This document shows, piece by piece, positions 1 through 12,252 of a stretch of DNA of 64,000 nucleotides; position 1 is the first letter of the stretch; each line of letters opens with the position of its first letter. The translations under genes were made by a program, and so were the position numbers. Source of the DNA: Cannabis sativa (taxonomy: Eukaryota > Streptophyta > Magnoliopsida > Rosales > Cannabaceae); NCBI RefSeq assembly GCF_029168945.1, contig NC_083604.1, positions 8,300,812 to 8,364,811 on the forward strand. Direction: 5' to 3'. Below the pieces are notes generated by a model. That model did no database searches and was not told the origin of the DNA. It saw nothing but the letters and a program-made list of their open reading frames with translations.

Positions 1-323
1 GCTCGGGTGAGATTGTACATGTCAAAGCAGCGCGACCTGGAGTGTTCGGTCTCGGGACATCTGGGAGTTGTATTTTGAAAGTCGCTGTGCGACCTGTAAA
101 TCTGTATATTTTGGAATGTATGCTTGAAAAGTAAATTTTATAAAGTTTTTTTTAAAAAAAAAACGGGATCCCGGCACTTGTAAATATTTTATTAAATTAC
201 AAAGTTTAGTATCTAATGCAAAAGTTTTAATTTGACACGTTTTTCGAGAAATTTCTTTGATTAGCAAAGATTGCACAATATTTGAAAAAGCACTGTAGCG
301 TGCCTTAGCATTAGGGCGTTACA
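1..323. mobile_element. 3' end of a Gypsy-type LTR, cut by the window edge
   Basis: The stretch ends in ttagggcgttaca, the usual terminus of plant Gypsy LTRs that begin TGTAACGCCC and end GGGCGTTACA. The next base resumes an open LINE reading frame (Trp-Glu-Ser-Lys from position 325), so the LTR lies inside a LINE ORF. The expected 5-bp target duplication would be gtggg (324-328), whose partner lies off the window. Whether it is a solo LTR or part of a full element cannot be told. Confidence 0.6.
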
Positions 324-2107
324 GTGGGAATCGAAGTTTCTTTCAAGGGCGGGAAAGGAAGTTCTTATCAAGACAGTTGCACAGTCATTACCTAGCTACG
401 CTATGAGCGTTTTCCTTCTTCCGGTAGACATCACTAATGACATGGAGAAGGTGATGGCAAAGTTTTGGTGGCAGTCCTCTGGAAACTCTGGGAAAGGAAT
501 TCATTGGCGTTCTTGGGATAAGCTTTGTATCCACAAAGACAAAGGTGGAATGGGTTTTCGCAACCTTTGGGATTTTAACTTGGCTCTTTTGGGAAAACAA
601 GGATGGCGTTTAATCTCGCGACCTGACTCGCTAGTGGCAAAAGTTTTCAAGGCGAGATATTTCTAACAAGGATCCTACCTTAGCTCTTCACTAGGGAACA
701 ATCCTAGTTTTGTGTGGCGCAGTATTTGGGAAGCTCAACAACTTGTTCGTAAAGGTGTTAGGTGGTGTGTTGGGGACGGTCGCGACATCCAGGTAGCTCA
801 TGACCCATGGTTACCATGTAATGACAATCCTTTCATCATTTCATCGCATCCTAATCTATTGAATGCTTCGGTCCACAACCTGATGAAAACCGATGGTGTA
901 GGATGGGATATTGAGCTTCTTGAAGACATGTTTGAACCAAGGGATGCTGACCTGATAAAAAGCATACCTTTGGTCTCGGATCTCGACAAGGATAGATTGA
1001 TTTGGTGCTATCAAACTTCAGGTTTGTACTCGGTTAAAAGTGCATACAATCTTCTTCAAAGTCTTCATGGCAGATGGGACAACACTCAATCAGAAAATTC
1101 TAAATTCTGGTCTAAATTCTGGAAGCTAAAGCTACCTCCAAAAGTCAAGAACACTGTGTGGCGAGCGGGTAGTAATTGTCTCCCAACCTTGTGCCGATTG
1201 CAAACAAAGAGGGTGAATGTCAGCTCCCTTTGTCCTATTTGCCGAGTGGAAGAAGAGACCATCATGCATGCTCTAGTGACTTGTTCAATGGTCAAACAAG
1301 TCTGGAACCGTGTGGGCATTGGTACATCTGCTCAAACTGCCGACTGCTCTTTCTTGGACTGGTGCATACAAGTTTTTGCGTATCCGGGATATGGAAGGTA
1401 AATTGCTTTTATCAATGCTTTGTTGGGCGATTTGGAGTGCAAGGAATGATTGTGTTTGGAATAGAAAGATGGTGAGTGTGGATGGTATAGTAGTGTTAGC
1501 AAAAGGTTATTTTGATCAATGGCAAAGTGCTCAAAACTCTCTCATTGAGACATCATGGTCTGGTCTACAGACGGGTGACGGGGCTGAGCATTGGACCGTT
1601 CCAACTGAAAGTAGTATCAAGATCAATGTGGACGCTGCTATATTTGAGGAGGCTAATAGCTACGGAATTGGCTTAGTAGCTCGCGATCACCATGGCTTTC
1701 TACTTCAAGGCCGAATGGATCTTCTTGAGGGGCATGCTACACCTGAATTGGCCGAAGCAATTGGTGTGCGTGAAGCTTTGAGTTGGATCAAAGATCAAGC
1801 ATGGCAAAGAGTGATTATTGAAACTGACTGCTTAGTGGTTATCCAAGCACTGCGAAGTTCTCTTCAAATGATCTCTCCTTTTGGTCAAGTTATTTCTATT
1901 TGTAAGCAACTCATTACTGATTTGCCTTTTGTCTCAGTGTTGTTTGTGAAACGATCAGCTAATGTGGTAGCTCATAACTTTGCAAGAGCTTCCATATTAT
2001 TTCCTGGTCGTCGTTTCGGTATGGAGTCTGTTCCTACCGACTTGTTACCTTGTTTGGTAACTGATTTTGTTGGTTAATAATAATATCACATTTTCCATTC
2101 AAAAAAA
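324..2107 (+). pseudogene. L1-type LINE, 3' half of ORF2 (RT end, zf-RVT, RNase H), broken
   Basis: Reading frame 1 opens at 325 with the end of the reverse-transcriptase domain ([15 protein letters not shown], then a [15 protein letters not shown] block typical of plant L1 elements). An in-frame TAA interrupts it at 664-666, after which the same frame runs to 1401 through a Cys-rich zf-RVT domain (CPIC...H...C around 1230-1290). A frameshift near 1385 moves the frame to +2, which carries an RNase H-like domain to the stop at 2075-2077. Its acidic residues are visible as INVDAA, TPELAEA and IETDC. A short A-run at 2101-2107 looks like the poly(A) tail. The N-terminal two thirds of ORF2 and ORF1 lie off the window, beyond the LTR insertion. 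One stop plus one frameshift make this a dead copy. Confidence 0.85.
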
Positions 2108-4080
2108 GAGTACTCAATAAGGTTTGTATTTATACTATTAATAATAGGGAAAAAAAAAAGAAAAATACAAAAAAGGAAAAAAAAAAAAAATACTTTGGGC
2201 CGACCCATTAAACATTTATACAGTCCACATACAAATATTTATAAAAATACCACATGCACTAAGCCTTCAGCTGTACAGAGCGAACCATGAAGGTAAAAAT
2301 ACCGCGATCGTTTCATAACCGCAAAACAACCAAAATGAAACCAAAAGGATAAAAATACAACTATTAATTCTGGCGAAATCAACTGGAAAAGAAGACCTGC
2401 AATGATCTAAACAGAAAATGACGAAAAAAAATCAGAAAAACTGTGAAGAAACTGAAATTACACATTTGTTTTCTATTTTATTCGATCAAAATAACTCCCC
2501 CTAATATCGAAATCTATATTCATGAAATGTAGATTTGTAACAAACAGACCTGGAGCTCCCACCAAATCCAAAACAATGTATGATGTGAAAAATTTAAAAA
2601 AAAAACCTCATGAATAATACATCTACGTTATATACAGTTGCATTTTGATTGATTACTGGTTTCCAATATATATATATATTTTTTTAGAAACACAATAAGA
2701 AGAGTAAATTTGAATTAAGGTACAACCAGTTACGTATAAGTCTGTTTATTTTTTGTTTTGGTTGCTTTATAGTTGCATTATCGTTTTATGTTAGTTTATA
2801 TATTATGCAGGAATTTAATTTGACGGGGACTAAGAAATAGTAGTTATACATAGTAAATTTTGTGCAAAATAGTTGCATATTATTTTTATAATGAAATAAC
2901 ATATGCAAGTAGCAAAATTATAATAAAACTACAAACAACTGCATACAAACTAAAATACAGGAAAAACTCTTTGAATATCAACATCCATGGTAAATCTAAT
3001 TGTTACCCATTGATGATATAAAAATGGATAGGAAATAACTAGAAAAAAAACATATTAAAAAAAATACATACATAAGGTATTTACACTATGAAAAAACTAT
3101 TACAAAATGAGAAATAATCAAATGAAGAAATTGAAATGAAAAACAATAAAACATCTGGAAAAATAAAAATAGAAAAAAAAAACAACAAAATGAAACAGAA
3201 ATTAAGACTAAACAAACGAAAATGGAAAACCCATAAAAGAACATATAAATTAAACTAAAAAAATAGAAGCCCTAAAAAACAAAACAAAACAAAAAGAAAT
3301 GTTAAAAGGAAAAACCTAAAATAGTAAAATCGATAAACACAAAACACACTAATGTCAAATACGAAAAAATTTCAAGAAAGGGGGAAACCAAAAAGAAACC
3401 GAAAACAAACCTGAGATCGAAGACCACCACCAACTTGATTATTTTTTTGAGAAACATCTTCAGGAATTTTTTCCTGGGCAGCCACCTTCGATTTCTTCTT
3501 TGGAGGAGGTCGCTTACGTTTAGACAATGGAGGAGCAAAATCAGAGTCATCCTCCTCAACAACAGGTCGTTTACCATTGTTCTATTAGCTAAAGATTTCA
3601 ATCCAATTTTAAAGTTTTTCTTTTGAACAGGAGAAGGAGTTGATGAAGAATGAGTTACAACTATATTTATATATGGATTAAGAGAAAAATAAAATGATAG
3701 AAAACGGTTATGGGATTCGGTTAATGGGAGTTGAAAAAAATTTAAAGAACAAAAAGAAGAGGAAAAATGGAGTTGGGATCATGGAGAAGAAAGAGTTCAC
3801 CTATGGAGGTTGATATTTTTTTTTTTTTAAAAAAAAAAAACTAAAAAGAAATAGAAAATAAAAGGAAAAAAGAAGAGAAAAAGAGAAGAAAATGATGGAT
3901 GATTGATTGATAGAGGTCATAGTCTATTGACATGTAGTGATGCATGCATGAAATGTGTGTGTAAGTGGTAAAATTGTAATAAAATAAAGTTGAAGAGTAA
4001 AAATGTAGGCTTAACCGTGTGGTAGTATTTTAGTAATAAAATATGTATTTTGTATTTTTAGTGTAAAAATTTCTTATTAA
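2108..4080 (-). mobile_element. Decayed MULE-like DNA transposon remnant
   Basis: This AT-rich stretch has A-rich/T-rich ends that resemble each other in inverted orientation (gggaaa...aaaatacaaaa near 2146, and the complement of ttttgtatttttagtg near 4050), as in plant MULE termini. On the minus strand about 3411-3610 reads as a short coding block (KRPVVEEDDSDF, then SKRKRPPPKKK) ending at a good splice donor, CAG|GTTTGT. A layout of a long untranslated leader followed by an acidic then basic first exon is also seen at 44750-46385. No transposase domain remains and a target duplication was not confirmed, so the class is an inference. Confidence 0.35.
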
Positions 4081-4304
4081 TATTATTTGAAAACGAAATA
4101 TTTATTGATAAGCAAATCAAACAAAGTGCCATGAAGATATAACTGATATATCAAAGTAATAAAAGTAATAAAAGTAATAAAAAAAAGTAATGAAAGTTTA
4201 CTAAGTCCTCTACAAAATAAAAATAAATATATAAATAACAATAAGACATTAAACTAATTCTCTCATTTTTTTTTTCAATTTTTTCTATAAAATAATAGGA
4301 AAAC
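4081..4304. other. AT-rich spacer
   Basis: There is no gene. A triplicated agtaataaa unit lies at about 4155-4190. The last five bases (aaaac, 4300-4304) are the target-site duplication of the LTR element that follows. Confidence 0.6.
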
Positions 4305-5203
4305 TGTTATATTATTTTATATAATATAATATTTAGATTAAATAATTAAGTTGTAAATAATTAAGTGTGACAAAGTATTAATTTTGTCAAATTGTAACAT
4401 ACATTATGGAGTTACAAAATGTATGTAGAATGATCACAAAATAGGAGTTGCAAATCCTTTAAATTGATGATCACTTGAATATGTAACTCTCATCTCTTTT
4501 TCACTCTTAAATTAGTAAAAGATGTTACTAATTATTTATGAATGTGAATGAATGATAGCTATTAAAAATATAGTTGTTGGAGACTTGATTTATTCATTTA
4601 TAAGGTGTATAAATGGTTCAAAATCAAGTGGGAATGATTTGGAACACTTTGGAAAAGAATTGGCCAAAGCTGAAAAAATGGTAACTAGTAACTAGTTACT
4701 GTTTTTTTCAGCATATTATTGCCCACGTTTTTGAAAGTTTGAGAGCTTTTGTAACAGCCCAAAACTCCTCCAAATCACCCAATTAATAACATAAATGCCC
4801 AATTTATGATTGGTAACATCCAAGGGCTTTATGGTGATCATTCATGTTCATATGAGAGTGAAAACTCTATAAATAAAGGCCATATTGTTCACTTGCATAA
4901 GAAGTGGTTGAAACCATTTGTTGTGGTTAGAACCTTATGAGGATATGCTCATCCTTAGACACTAGGCTGAGCATATGAGGCTTGATAAATCCTTAAGAGC
5001 ATTTCTAGAGTTTCCCTAAGTGTCCATATGAGGGAGGAAATGACTTTTAGGACAAAGGTCATTGAGCCTTGGTCAAGCTTTTTGTGTGTTATCCTTCTTC
5101 TTTTCTAAATTTCTTGTAATCTTGATGAAATACTTTTATTTGTATTTTGAGTATTTTGATTGTAATCCTCCTATTCTCTCTTATAATGAGAATTTTTCCA
5201 ACA
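4305..5203 (+). repeat. H1 left LTR
   Basis: 899 bp, TG...CA ends, identical by eye to 7855-8753. It contains a TATA-like ctctataaataaag at about 4865-4878, which likely marks the U3/R boundary. Confidence 0.93.
4865..4878 (+). promoter_or_regulatory. TATA-like box in H1 left LTR
   Basis: ctctataaataaag lies about 560 bp into the 899-bp LTR, a fitting place for the retroelement promoter. The same site recurs at 8415-8428 in the right LTR. Confidence 0.5.
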
Positions 5204-6077
5204 ATCTAAAAGTCATTTATGTGGCATATTCTTCTTTCTAAAAGACATGCCATGGAGGTCAAATAATCAAAGAAAATTATCCATGAGGGAGAGCATCAAT
5301 CAAGATCATGAGAAGGAAAATACGTGGTAAGAGATTCAAGCCATCCATGGGTAAGCATGGTGGATTTATTTTGTGATATCTTATTTATTTAATAGTAATA
5401 TATTAACATATTCATATGATGAGATATGATATTTTGGTATAAAGTTTTTACGTGTTAATATATATGATATGTGTATATTATATTATTATATATAGTGATA
5501 TATAATATTATAATTGAGATTATAACATATTATTATATGTATATATGTGAGATATATATATATATATATATCATATAATATGTGACATATGTGAGTTATA
5601 TGTATATTATATGATGAGCATGAGATATAATTACATATATATATTTGTGAGAATAAATATGTAGAAATAGTGATTTCTATATACATGCATACATGATATA
5701 TATATTGTGTATATGCATATTAATGTATTTGTATGTTAATATATATGATATGTAACATATATATATTTAATTGTGGAATTAATATTGATATTTTGTATAT
5801 GTTATTTATGATAGTATGGTAACATATATACAATATTAATTAATATAAAATTATTTGAGAGTTATAATTTTATGGGAGATATATTAATTTTGTGTATTAA
5901 TATATGTATATAAATTATCATATTAATATATGTACTATATGGTATGATAATGGAGATGATGATAAGAAAAATATGTTCATTCTATCATTATTATTGTGAA
6001 ACTATATTATGATTAAAGATAGTTACTTGGAAATGAAGTTCCGTTTTGGTGATAATCATCTCATTTTATGAGATAAG

Positions 6078-6995
6078 AAAAAGTGAACTATGTGAGTTAC
6101 ACTTTTTTGTGTTTGTTCATTTCATAGCAAGAGCATAGTGATCAAAGTGGATCTATATTGTGAAATGAGCTCATACAATTGGAAGGACAATTTTAGACTC
6201 AAAGAAAGTGGATCATTGTGGATTCAAATAATGAGATAAAAGATTATAAAATTGGAGAAGCAATTTTGAATCTTAAAAAGTAAAGTGGTGAAACAAAATT
6301 GATGAGAAGTAATTTTGTTAACTTTGGACTAATCTCAATGAGGAGATAACCATAAAATTGAAGAAGCAATTTTATCATTATGTGAATTTTGTGTTATCTA
6401 TTAACAAATTTTAAGTATAATTTTGTTAATAAAGGACAAATAATGGATAAAATAATTCTATTAATTTGTAAGTGGTATTTGGAGAGATTATCATGTGATA
6501 TCGAAAGGTTCATGATAATTTTGAGTGCACATTATTTTAAAAGATAATGTGTAGAGAACAAAATAAAATAAAGAGATTTATTTTAAAGTGATATGTGGTA
6601 TTTTAACTTTATGGTTAAATGTGGGGGTGAGATTTGAGTTTAATCAAATTTATTGAGAAATTATTGATTATATATATGTGGTTTTGAATTTAATATTCTA
6701 AATTAATATTTTGCTATGTGCATATGTGAAATTTTGACATATTTAGTGTTAAAATTTGGAGGTAATAATTTCAAGAAGGAAATTAAATTTAAGATAGTGG
6801 GGGTGCATACTCCAATATGAGAAGTTTAGACATATTGAGTGTCTAAAACTAAAAATGTATATATTTGAGATATATGCTTGATGTCTTAAATATAGTTTAA
6901 CTTTGACATGTTTGATGTATAAAGTTAAGTGTGTAATTTAGACATGCTTGGTGTCTAAATTAATGTTTAATTTTGATATGCTTGATATCAAAATT
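6078..6995 (+). repeat. Array of short stem-loops inside H1
   Basis: At least ten inverted repeats with 5-11 bp arms lie in about 900 bp. Arms: aattg/caatt at 6177-6192; aaaattg/caatttt at 6248-6267; aacaaaatt/aattttgtt at 6292-6319; atctc/gagat at 6332-6347; ataaaattg/caattttat at 6352-6375; attatcatg/catgataat at 6487-6519; cacattat/ataatgtg at 6528-6551; tttagaca/tgtctaaa at 6825-6847; ttaacttt/aaagttaa at 6897-6928; aatttagaca/tgtctaaatt at 6935-6961; aattttgatat/atatcaaaatt at 6969-6995. Loops recur: gagaag or aagaag in the first group and tgcttg or tgtttg in the last. What the structures do is unknown. Confidence 0.75.
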
Positions 6996-7844
6996 ATTGA
7001 GAATTTGAGTTGTGTGAAAATTAATCTTTTATGATTCAATTTTCAAAGCTTAAGTACTTAAGGAGAAAAGTGGTCACAAAGTGAACACTATATATTTGGC
7101 TAGCATGATTCGTTTGGAATCAAAAGTGTGAGGTTAACAAATCGCTTAATCTTCATACAAGATTAAAGCATGAATTTCGAGGGATGGGACCTAAACTCTC
7201 TTAGCGTTTTGCTCATTGATGGTAACCTATCTTAACACTAGTAAAAATCTAGTCTTAAGTTCAATAGGTAATAACAAGTCAATAGAGTGAATGTGGTACT
7301 TAATTGTCCCATCTATAGATGAGTACATGTGGTGAAAATTGAGGGTTAAAACTGAAAGGTTTTTTAATGGAGCTTAAGCTTAAGAAAACTCACTTAAGCT
7401 TAAGAAGTGTAAGTATTGCGAGACACTAACACTCCACCTATATGGACTAGGGGTGGTGCCGCCTCTTATGAGAATTGGGAGTTATTCTCTAGAAAGTCCA
7501 TGAATTGGATTTGTGCACATGGCCATTAACGGTGCAAAAGCAATCCATAAGGTTCTTGAGTGAACATAGCAAATGTGTGTGTGTTATCACCGGTTTGTTA
7601 TCAAGAAATAGTGGTTCAATGCTACGGCAACCAAAATTTCGATAAACTTTGTGGTAATTACACTAAGGTAAAATTCAAGTCGAAAGACATTTTACACTAT
7701 GCACAAATGCAATGGTTTCTATTAGAGTGAAGTTATTTAATCAAGTGGGGGAATATTATATTACTCCATAATATAATGTTTGATTGATTAAATAAAATGT
7801 TGTGTTACAAAATTATTTGCTACAAATGAGATATTATTTAATCT

Positions 7845-7854
7845 AGTGGGGGAA
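7845..7854 (+). other. Polypurine tract of H1
   Basis: agtgggggaa abuts the right LTR at 7855, as expected for the plus-strand priming site of an LTR retroelement. Confidence 0.75.
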
Positions 7855-8753
7855 TGTTATATTATTTTATATAATATAATATTTAGATTAAATAATTAAG
7901 TTGTAAATAATTAAGTGTGACAAAGTATTAATTTTGTCAAATTGTAACATACATTATGGAGTTACAAAATGTATGTAGAATGATCACAAAATAGGAGTTG
8001 CAAATCCTTTAAATTGATGATCACTTGAATATGTAACTCTCATCTCTTTTTCACTCTTAAATTAGTAAAAGATGTTACTAATTATTTATGAATGTGAATG
8101 AATGATAGCTATTAAAAATATAGTTGTTGGAGACTTGATTTATTCATTTATAAGGTGTATAAATGGTTCAAAATCAAGTGGGAATGATTTGGAACACTTT
8201 GGAAAAGAATTGGCCAAAGCTGAAAAAATGGTAACTAGTAACTAGTTACTGTTTTTTTCAGCATATTATTGCCCACGTTTTTGAAAGTTTGAGAGCTTTT
8301 GTAACAGCCCAAAACTCCTCCAAATCACCCAATTAATAACATAAATGCCCAATTTATGATTGGTAACATCCAAGGGCTTTATGGTGATCATTCATGTTCA
8401 TATGAGAGTGAAAACTCTATAAATAAAGGCCATATTGTTCACTTGCATAAGAAGTGGTTGAAACCATTTGTTGTGGTTAGAACCTTATGAGGATATGCTC
8501 ATCCTTAGACACTAGGCTGAGCATATGAGGCTTGATAAATCCTTAAGAGCATTTCTAGAGTTTCCCTAAGTGTCCATATGAGGGAGGAAATGACTTTTAG
8601 GACAAAGGTCATTGAGCCTTGGTCAAGCTTTTTGTGTGTTATCCTTCTTCTTTTCTAAATTTCTTGTAATCTTGATGAAATACTTTTATTTGTATTTTGA
8701 GTATTTTGATTGTAATCCTCCTATTCTCTCTTATAATGAGAATTTTTCCAACA
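7855..8753 (+). repeat. H1 right LTR
   Basis: 899 bp, the same sequence as 4305-5203, followed by target duplication aaaac at 8754-8758. A 64-codon open frame inside it is chance. Confidence 0.93.
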
Positions 8754-8758
8754 AAAAC

Positions 8759-9330
8759 TGCAACACAACAAGTTTTCCATCAGAATTTATTTTTTTAAAA
8801 AAATAAAATTAAACACATCATCCTAAGCTAACAAATGGCAAAAAGGGGGATTTACAAGTTTGTAAAAAAGAAATTCTAAGCGTATCACGGTAAAAATAAT
8901 ATAACTATAAAAAAAAAATATTACCCCATGTAAATTGGAATTTTTCAATAATATACATAAAATATAAATATTTACAAAAATACTTTAATAAATCTCAATT
9001 ACAATAATACATTGCCATGTCATTAAAAAATACCTTAATTCTAAAATGATATTAATCCCAAACTTCATTTTTTTTTTATTATTTTCTTGGATTTTTAAAA
9101 GTGACATTTTGGTTACTTGTGATGCTGATAAGAAACTAATTAGTTATTTTTATGTAAATGATTTTATCATAAATTATATAATTTGAGATAAAATTTTAGT
9201 TACCCCTAAAATTTATTTGTGAATATCATAATAATCAATTAGCTATTTTAAAGTTATATTATGCTATCTTATTATTTAAAATATATTTGGGTAACTTTAA
9301 AATTTATTTTCGAAACTAATAAGTTGTCAT
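8759..9330. other. AT-rich intergenic stretch
   Basis: I see no gene, RNA or clear transposon end here. There are only runs of A and T and diverged AT-rich sequence leading into the duplicated block at 9331. Confidence 0.5.
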
Positions 9331-9889
9331 ATAATATAATAAGCTACTATTTTCCTTTACTAATTATTTTATATACCCTTTTGCTACTTTAAAACTTATG
9401 TATTTATTTTTAGATTATATTAAATTAATTTGTTGTTTTAAATACTTTTATGTAATTTTTTAATTTTATTTTTGTAAAAATATTTATATTACTTTCAAGT
9501 CTATTTAATAAACTAATAAGCTACAATAAAGTTAAGAAAAAAAAAAAAAACCTCACATAACTTATTGGTAAATATTTAAATTGCTAATTAATTATTTTAA
9601 AGTTATATATTTAGTTACTTTTTAAGTTTACTGTAATTAATTTTTATATAGTATAACAAATAGGGCTTTTTTCATTAGTGTACAATAAAAACAATTTTAT
9701 TACAAAAAATGTACAAAAAAAATCAATTTTAAAAATGTACATATTTGAAAACATATTTATATAAAATCATACAAATTGTTAATTTAATTATATTAAATTT
9801 ATTAATGAGTCAAATTACCATAATTAGATTTTTGTAACACAATAGTTTGTTTAAAATGTTTATTATTAATTTTTTAGTTGAATAATAAT

Positions 9890-11470
9890 GTTATTATTAT
9901 TTATTATATATTATTATGATTTATGTTAGAAATAATATCAATAATGTTTTATGTTTATTATAACAGTGGTTTAGAAATATTTAATAATATAAAATATTTA
10001 TAAAAACATGAAATAAACAATAGAAATGGAATTTAAATAAATAAATATTAAACAATTCTACTTTTAAGAAACAAAAAGTTCATAATTAGTTATTAAAAAA
10101 TAAATATTTATTATTCATTTTATTTTGATTGATTGTAATTTAATTATTTTTTATTGAAATATAATATCAAAATAATACATATTAATGTATATAAATTTTA
10201 AAAGTGTGTTTATTTAAAGTTTTAAAAAATAATAGAATGTGTATTATATATTATTGTGATTCATGTTTTACATGATAATAGTAATGCTTTATGTTTATTG
10301 TGACAATGATTTAGAAATTCTTAATAATAATTTTTTTTTATATAAAAATACAAAATAAATAATTTTGTGAAAATTTTAAAAGTAAATATTAAACAGTTTT
10401 AATATTTATAAATAAAAAAAATTATTAAGAAATAAATGTTTAGTATTCATTTTATTTTGAATAATTATATTTTAATTAATTTTATGTTGAAATATAATAT
10501 TAAAATTATAAACATTAACGTATATAAATTTTAAAAGTGTTTATATATAATTTAAAAAAAAAATAATAAAATGTATATTATATATTATTGTGATTCATGT
10601 TTTACATGATAATAGTAATTGCTTTATGTTTATTGTGACAATAATTTAGAAATTCTTAATAATAAAAAATCTTTATAAAAATACAAAATAAATAATTTTG
10701 TGAAAATTTTAAAAGTAAATATTAAACAGTTTTAATATTTATAAAGAAAAAAAATTATTAAGAAATAGATGTTTATTATTCATTTTGTTTTGAATAATTA
10801 TATTTTGAATAATTTTATGTTGAAATATAATATTAAAATTATAAACATTAACATATATAAATTTTAAAAGTGTGTTTATATGTAATTTAAAAAAAAAACA
10901 ACAAAATGTGTATTATATATTATTGCGATTCATGCGTGACATCATAATAATAATGCTTTATGTTTATTTTAGCAATGATTTTGAAGTTTTTAATAATTAA
11001 AAATATTTATAAAAATGCAAAATTTACAAATTTGTAAAATTAAATAAATAAATATTAAACAGTTGTAACATTTATATATAAAAAAAGTTTTAATAAGAAA
11101 AAAATATTTATTATTCATTTTATTTAGAATAAATATAATTTAATAAATATTCTATAAAAATATAATATCAAAACTATAAACATTAATGTATTTAAATTAT
11201 AGAAGTATGTTTATTTATAGTTTTTAAAAGCATCAAAAAACCAATAAAATTCAGATGTATGTTTATTATGTTATTCTAATCAATGTTTATAATTATATTA
11301 TGTAGTAATATAATTTATTTTATACATTATATATAATATCACATATTCATTAAAAAAATACTAAACAAATAATTTTACAAGTTGAATTGAAATTTAAAAA
11401 TAAACATACTAAATTTTGTTTTAAAAAATAAATGTTTATTATCCGTTTCAATATGAATTATTATAATATT
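9890..11470. repeat. AT-rich tandem satellite, ~335-347 bp unit, about 4.7 copies
   Basis: The landmark tattatatattattgtgat, followed by ttcatg and later ctttatgtttatt, recurs at about 9902, 10242, 10574 and 10911, with a diverged fifth copy near 11257. Spacing is 340, 332, 337 and about 347 bp. Middle units are the most alike; outer ones are more diverged, as expected for unequal exchange. The array lies wholly inside the MULE. Confidence 0.8.
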
Positions 11471-11472
11471 AT

Positions 11473-12252
11473 TGTTGACCGAGGTTTTCGGCAACTAATA
11501 AAATATTATAAAGTTAGTGAGTTGTAAGAAATTGAGAGAAGGATTTTTACGTGGTTGGGGCGTTAATGAGCCTTAGTCCACGAGTCTTTGTTATTTATGG
11601 ATGTCTTTAATACAGAGAATGTATTTGGGGAGTGTTTACTCTTATAAATACAGAGAATGTTCTTGGTGAGTATTTACTCTACTTGCTCATATGCAGCCCA
11701 AGATTCTCCATCCCATTTAATGAGCTTTGAGGGGGTATTTATAGTATTTTTGGTGGGGGTGATCCCCAGAATTATCCTTACAAGTGTATCTGTAAGTATC
11801 CATAAAGTTGGGCATTCCCAATGAATATACCATGGGTAATGCATGGTCAAATCCCTAGGTGTTGTAGGGTTTTTATGTGGAATGATCTGATTGTCTTTTG
11901 ACTGATGTGACTCTTCACAGTGTAGCCGTCGCTAGACTTAAATGATCATTCCGTGTCATTTCTTGGTTGGAGGTTGTGCCGTCAGACTTTATTGCGTGTA
12001 GCTGTCCCAACACGCTTCCTCCCATGCGGCATTTAATGCGACTTGATTGCTCAGGAGAAACCTGACACCTCGCGGAGATGCCTTAGCGTTATTCGAGCGT
12101 CCGAGAGCATATGGAGTTCCATATGCCTTCTCCGGGGGCTACGTCCTGGACGCTACCTTATGGCATAAAGACTTAACAAATATTGTAAATTGCTTGATCC
12201 ACGTGTCCTTATCTGGTTGGCCTACGTATATTGGGCAAAATCAGGGGCGACA
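11473..12252. mobile_element. Solo LTR, 780 bp, in the MULE
   Basis: It starts tgttgaccgaggttttcgg and ends ggggcgaca (TG...CA), flanked by 5-bp duplications attat at 11468-11472 and 12253-12257. It is much richer in G+C than its surroundings. A repeated block (aatacagagaatgt...ttactct) lies at about 11611-11680. No internal domain is present, so it is the product of LTR-LTR recombination. Short open frames at 12047-12405 are chance. Confidence 0.88.

Larger units (their letters stand above)
4305..8753 (+). mobile_element. Non-autonomous LTR retroelement H1 with identical LTRs
   Basis: Two direct 899-bp LTRs (4305-5203 and 7855-8753), each starting TGTTATATT and ending CCAACA, enclose a 2.65-kb internal domain. 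A 5-bp duplication aaaac flanks the whole (4300-4304 and 8754-8758), proving insertion as one unit. A polypurine tract (agtgggggaa) sits directly before the right LTR and sets the orientation. Read line by line, the two LTRs show no difference, so the insertion is very recent. The internal domain has no reading frame for gag, protease, reverse transcriptase, integrase or RNase H, so it must have moved with enzymes from another element. No standard primer-binding site such as tggtatcagagc follows the left LTR. The interior is instead filled with stem-loops (see the entry at 6078-6995). Confidence 0.93.

Noticed and set aside
5486..5686. Ile/Tyr-rich minus-strand frame
   Set aside because: Translation of (TA)n-rich DNA in the H1 interior.
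8612..8806. 64-codon frame over the H1 right LTR
   Set aside because: Starts in the LTR and runs over the target duplication, with no conserved motif.
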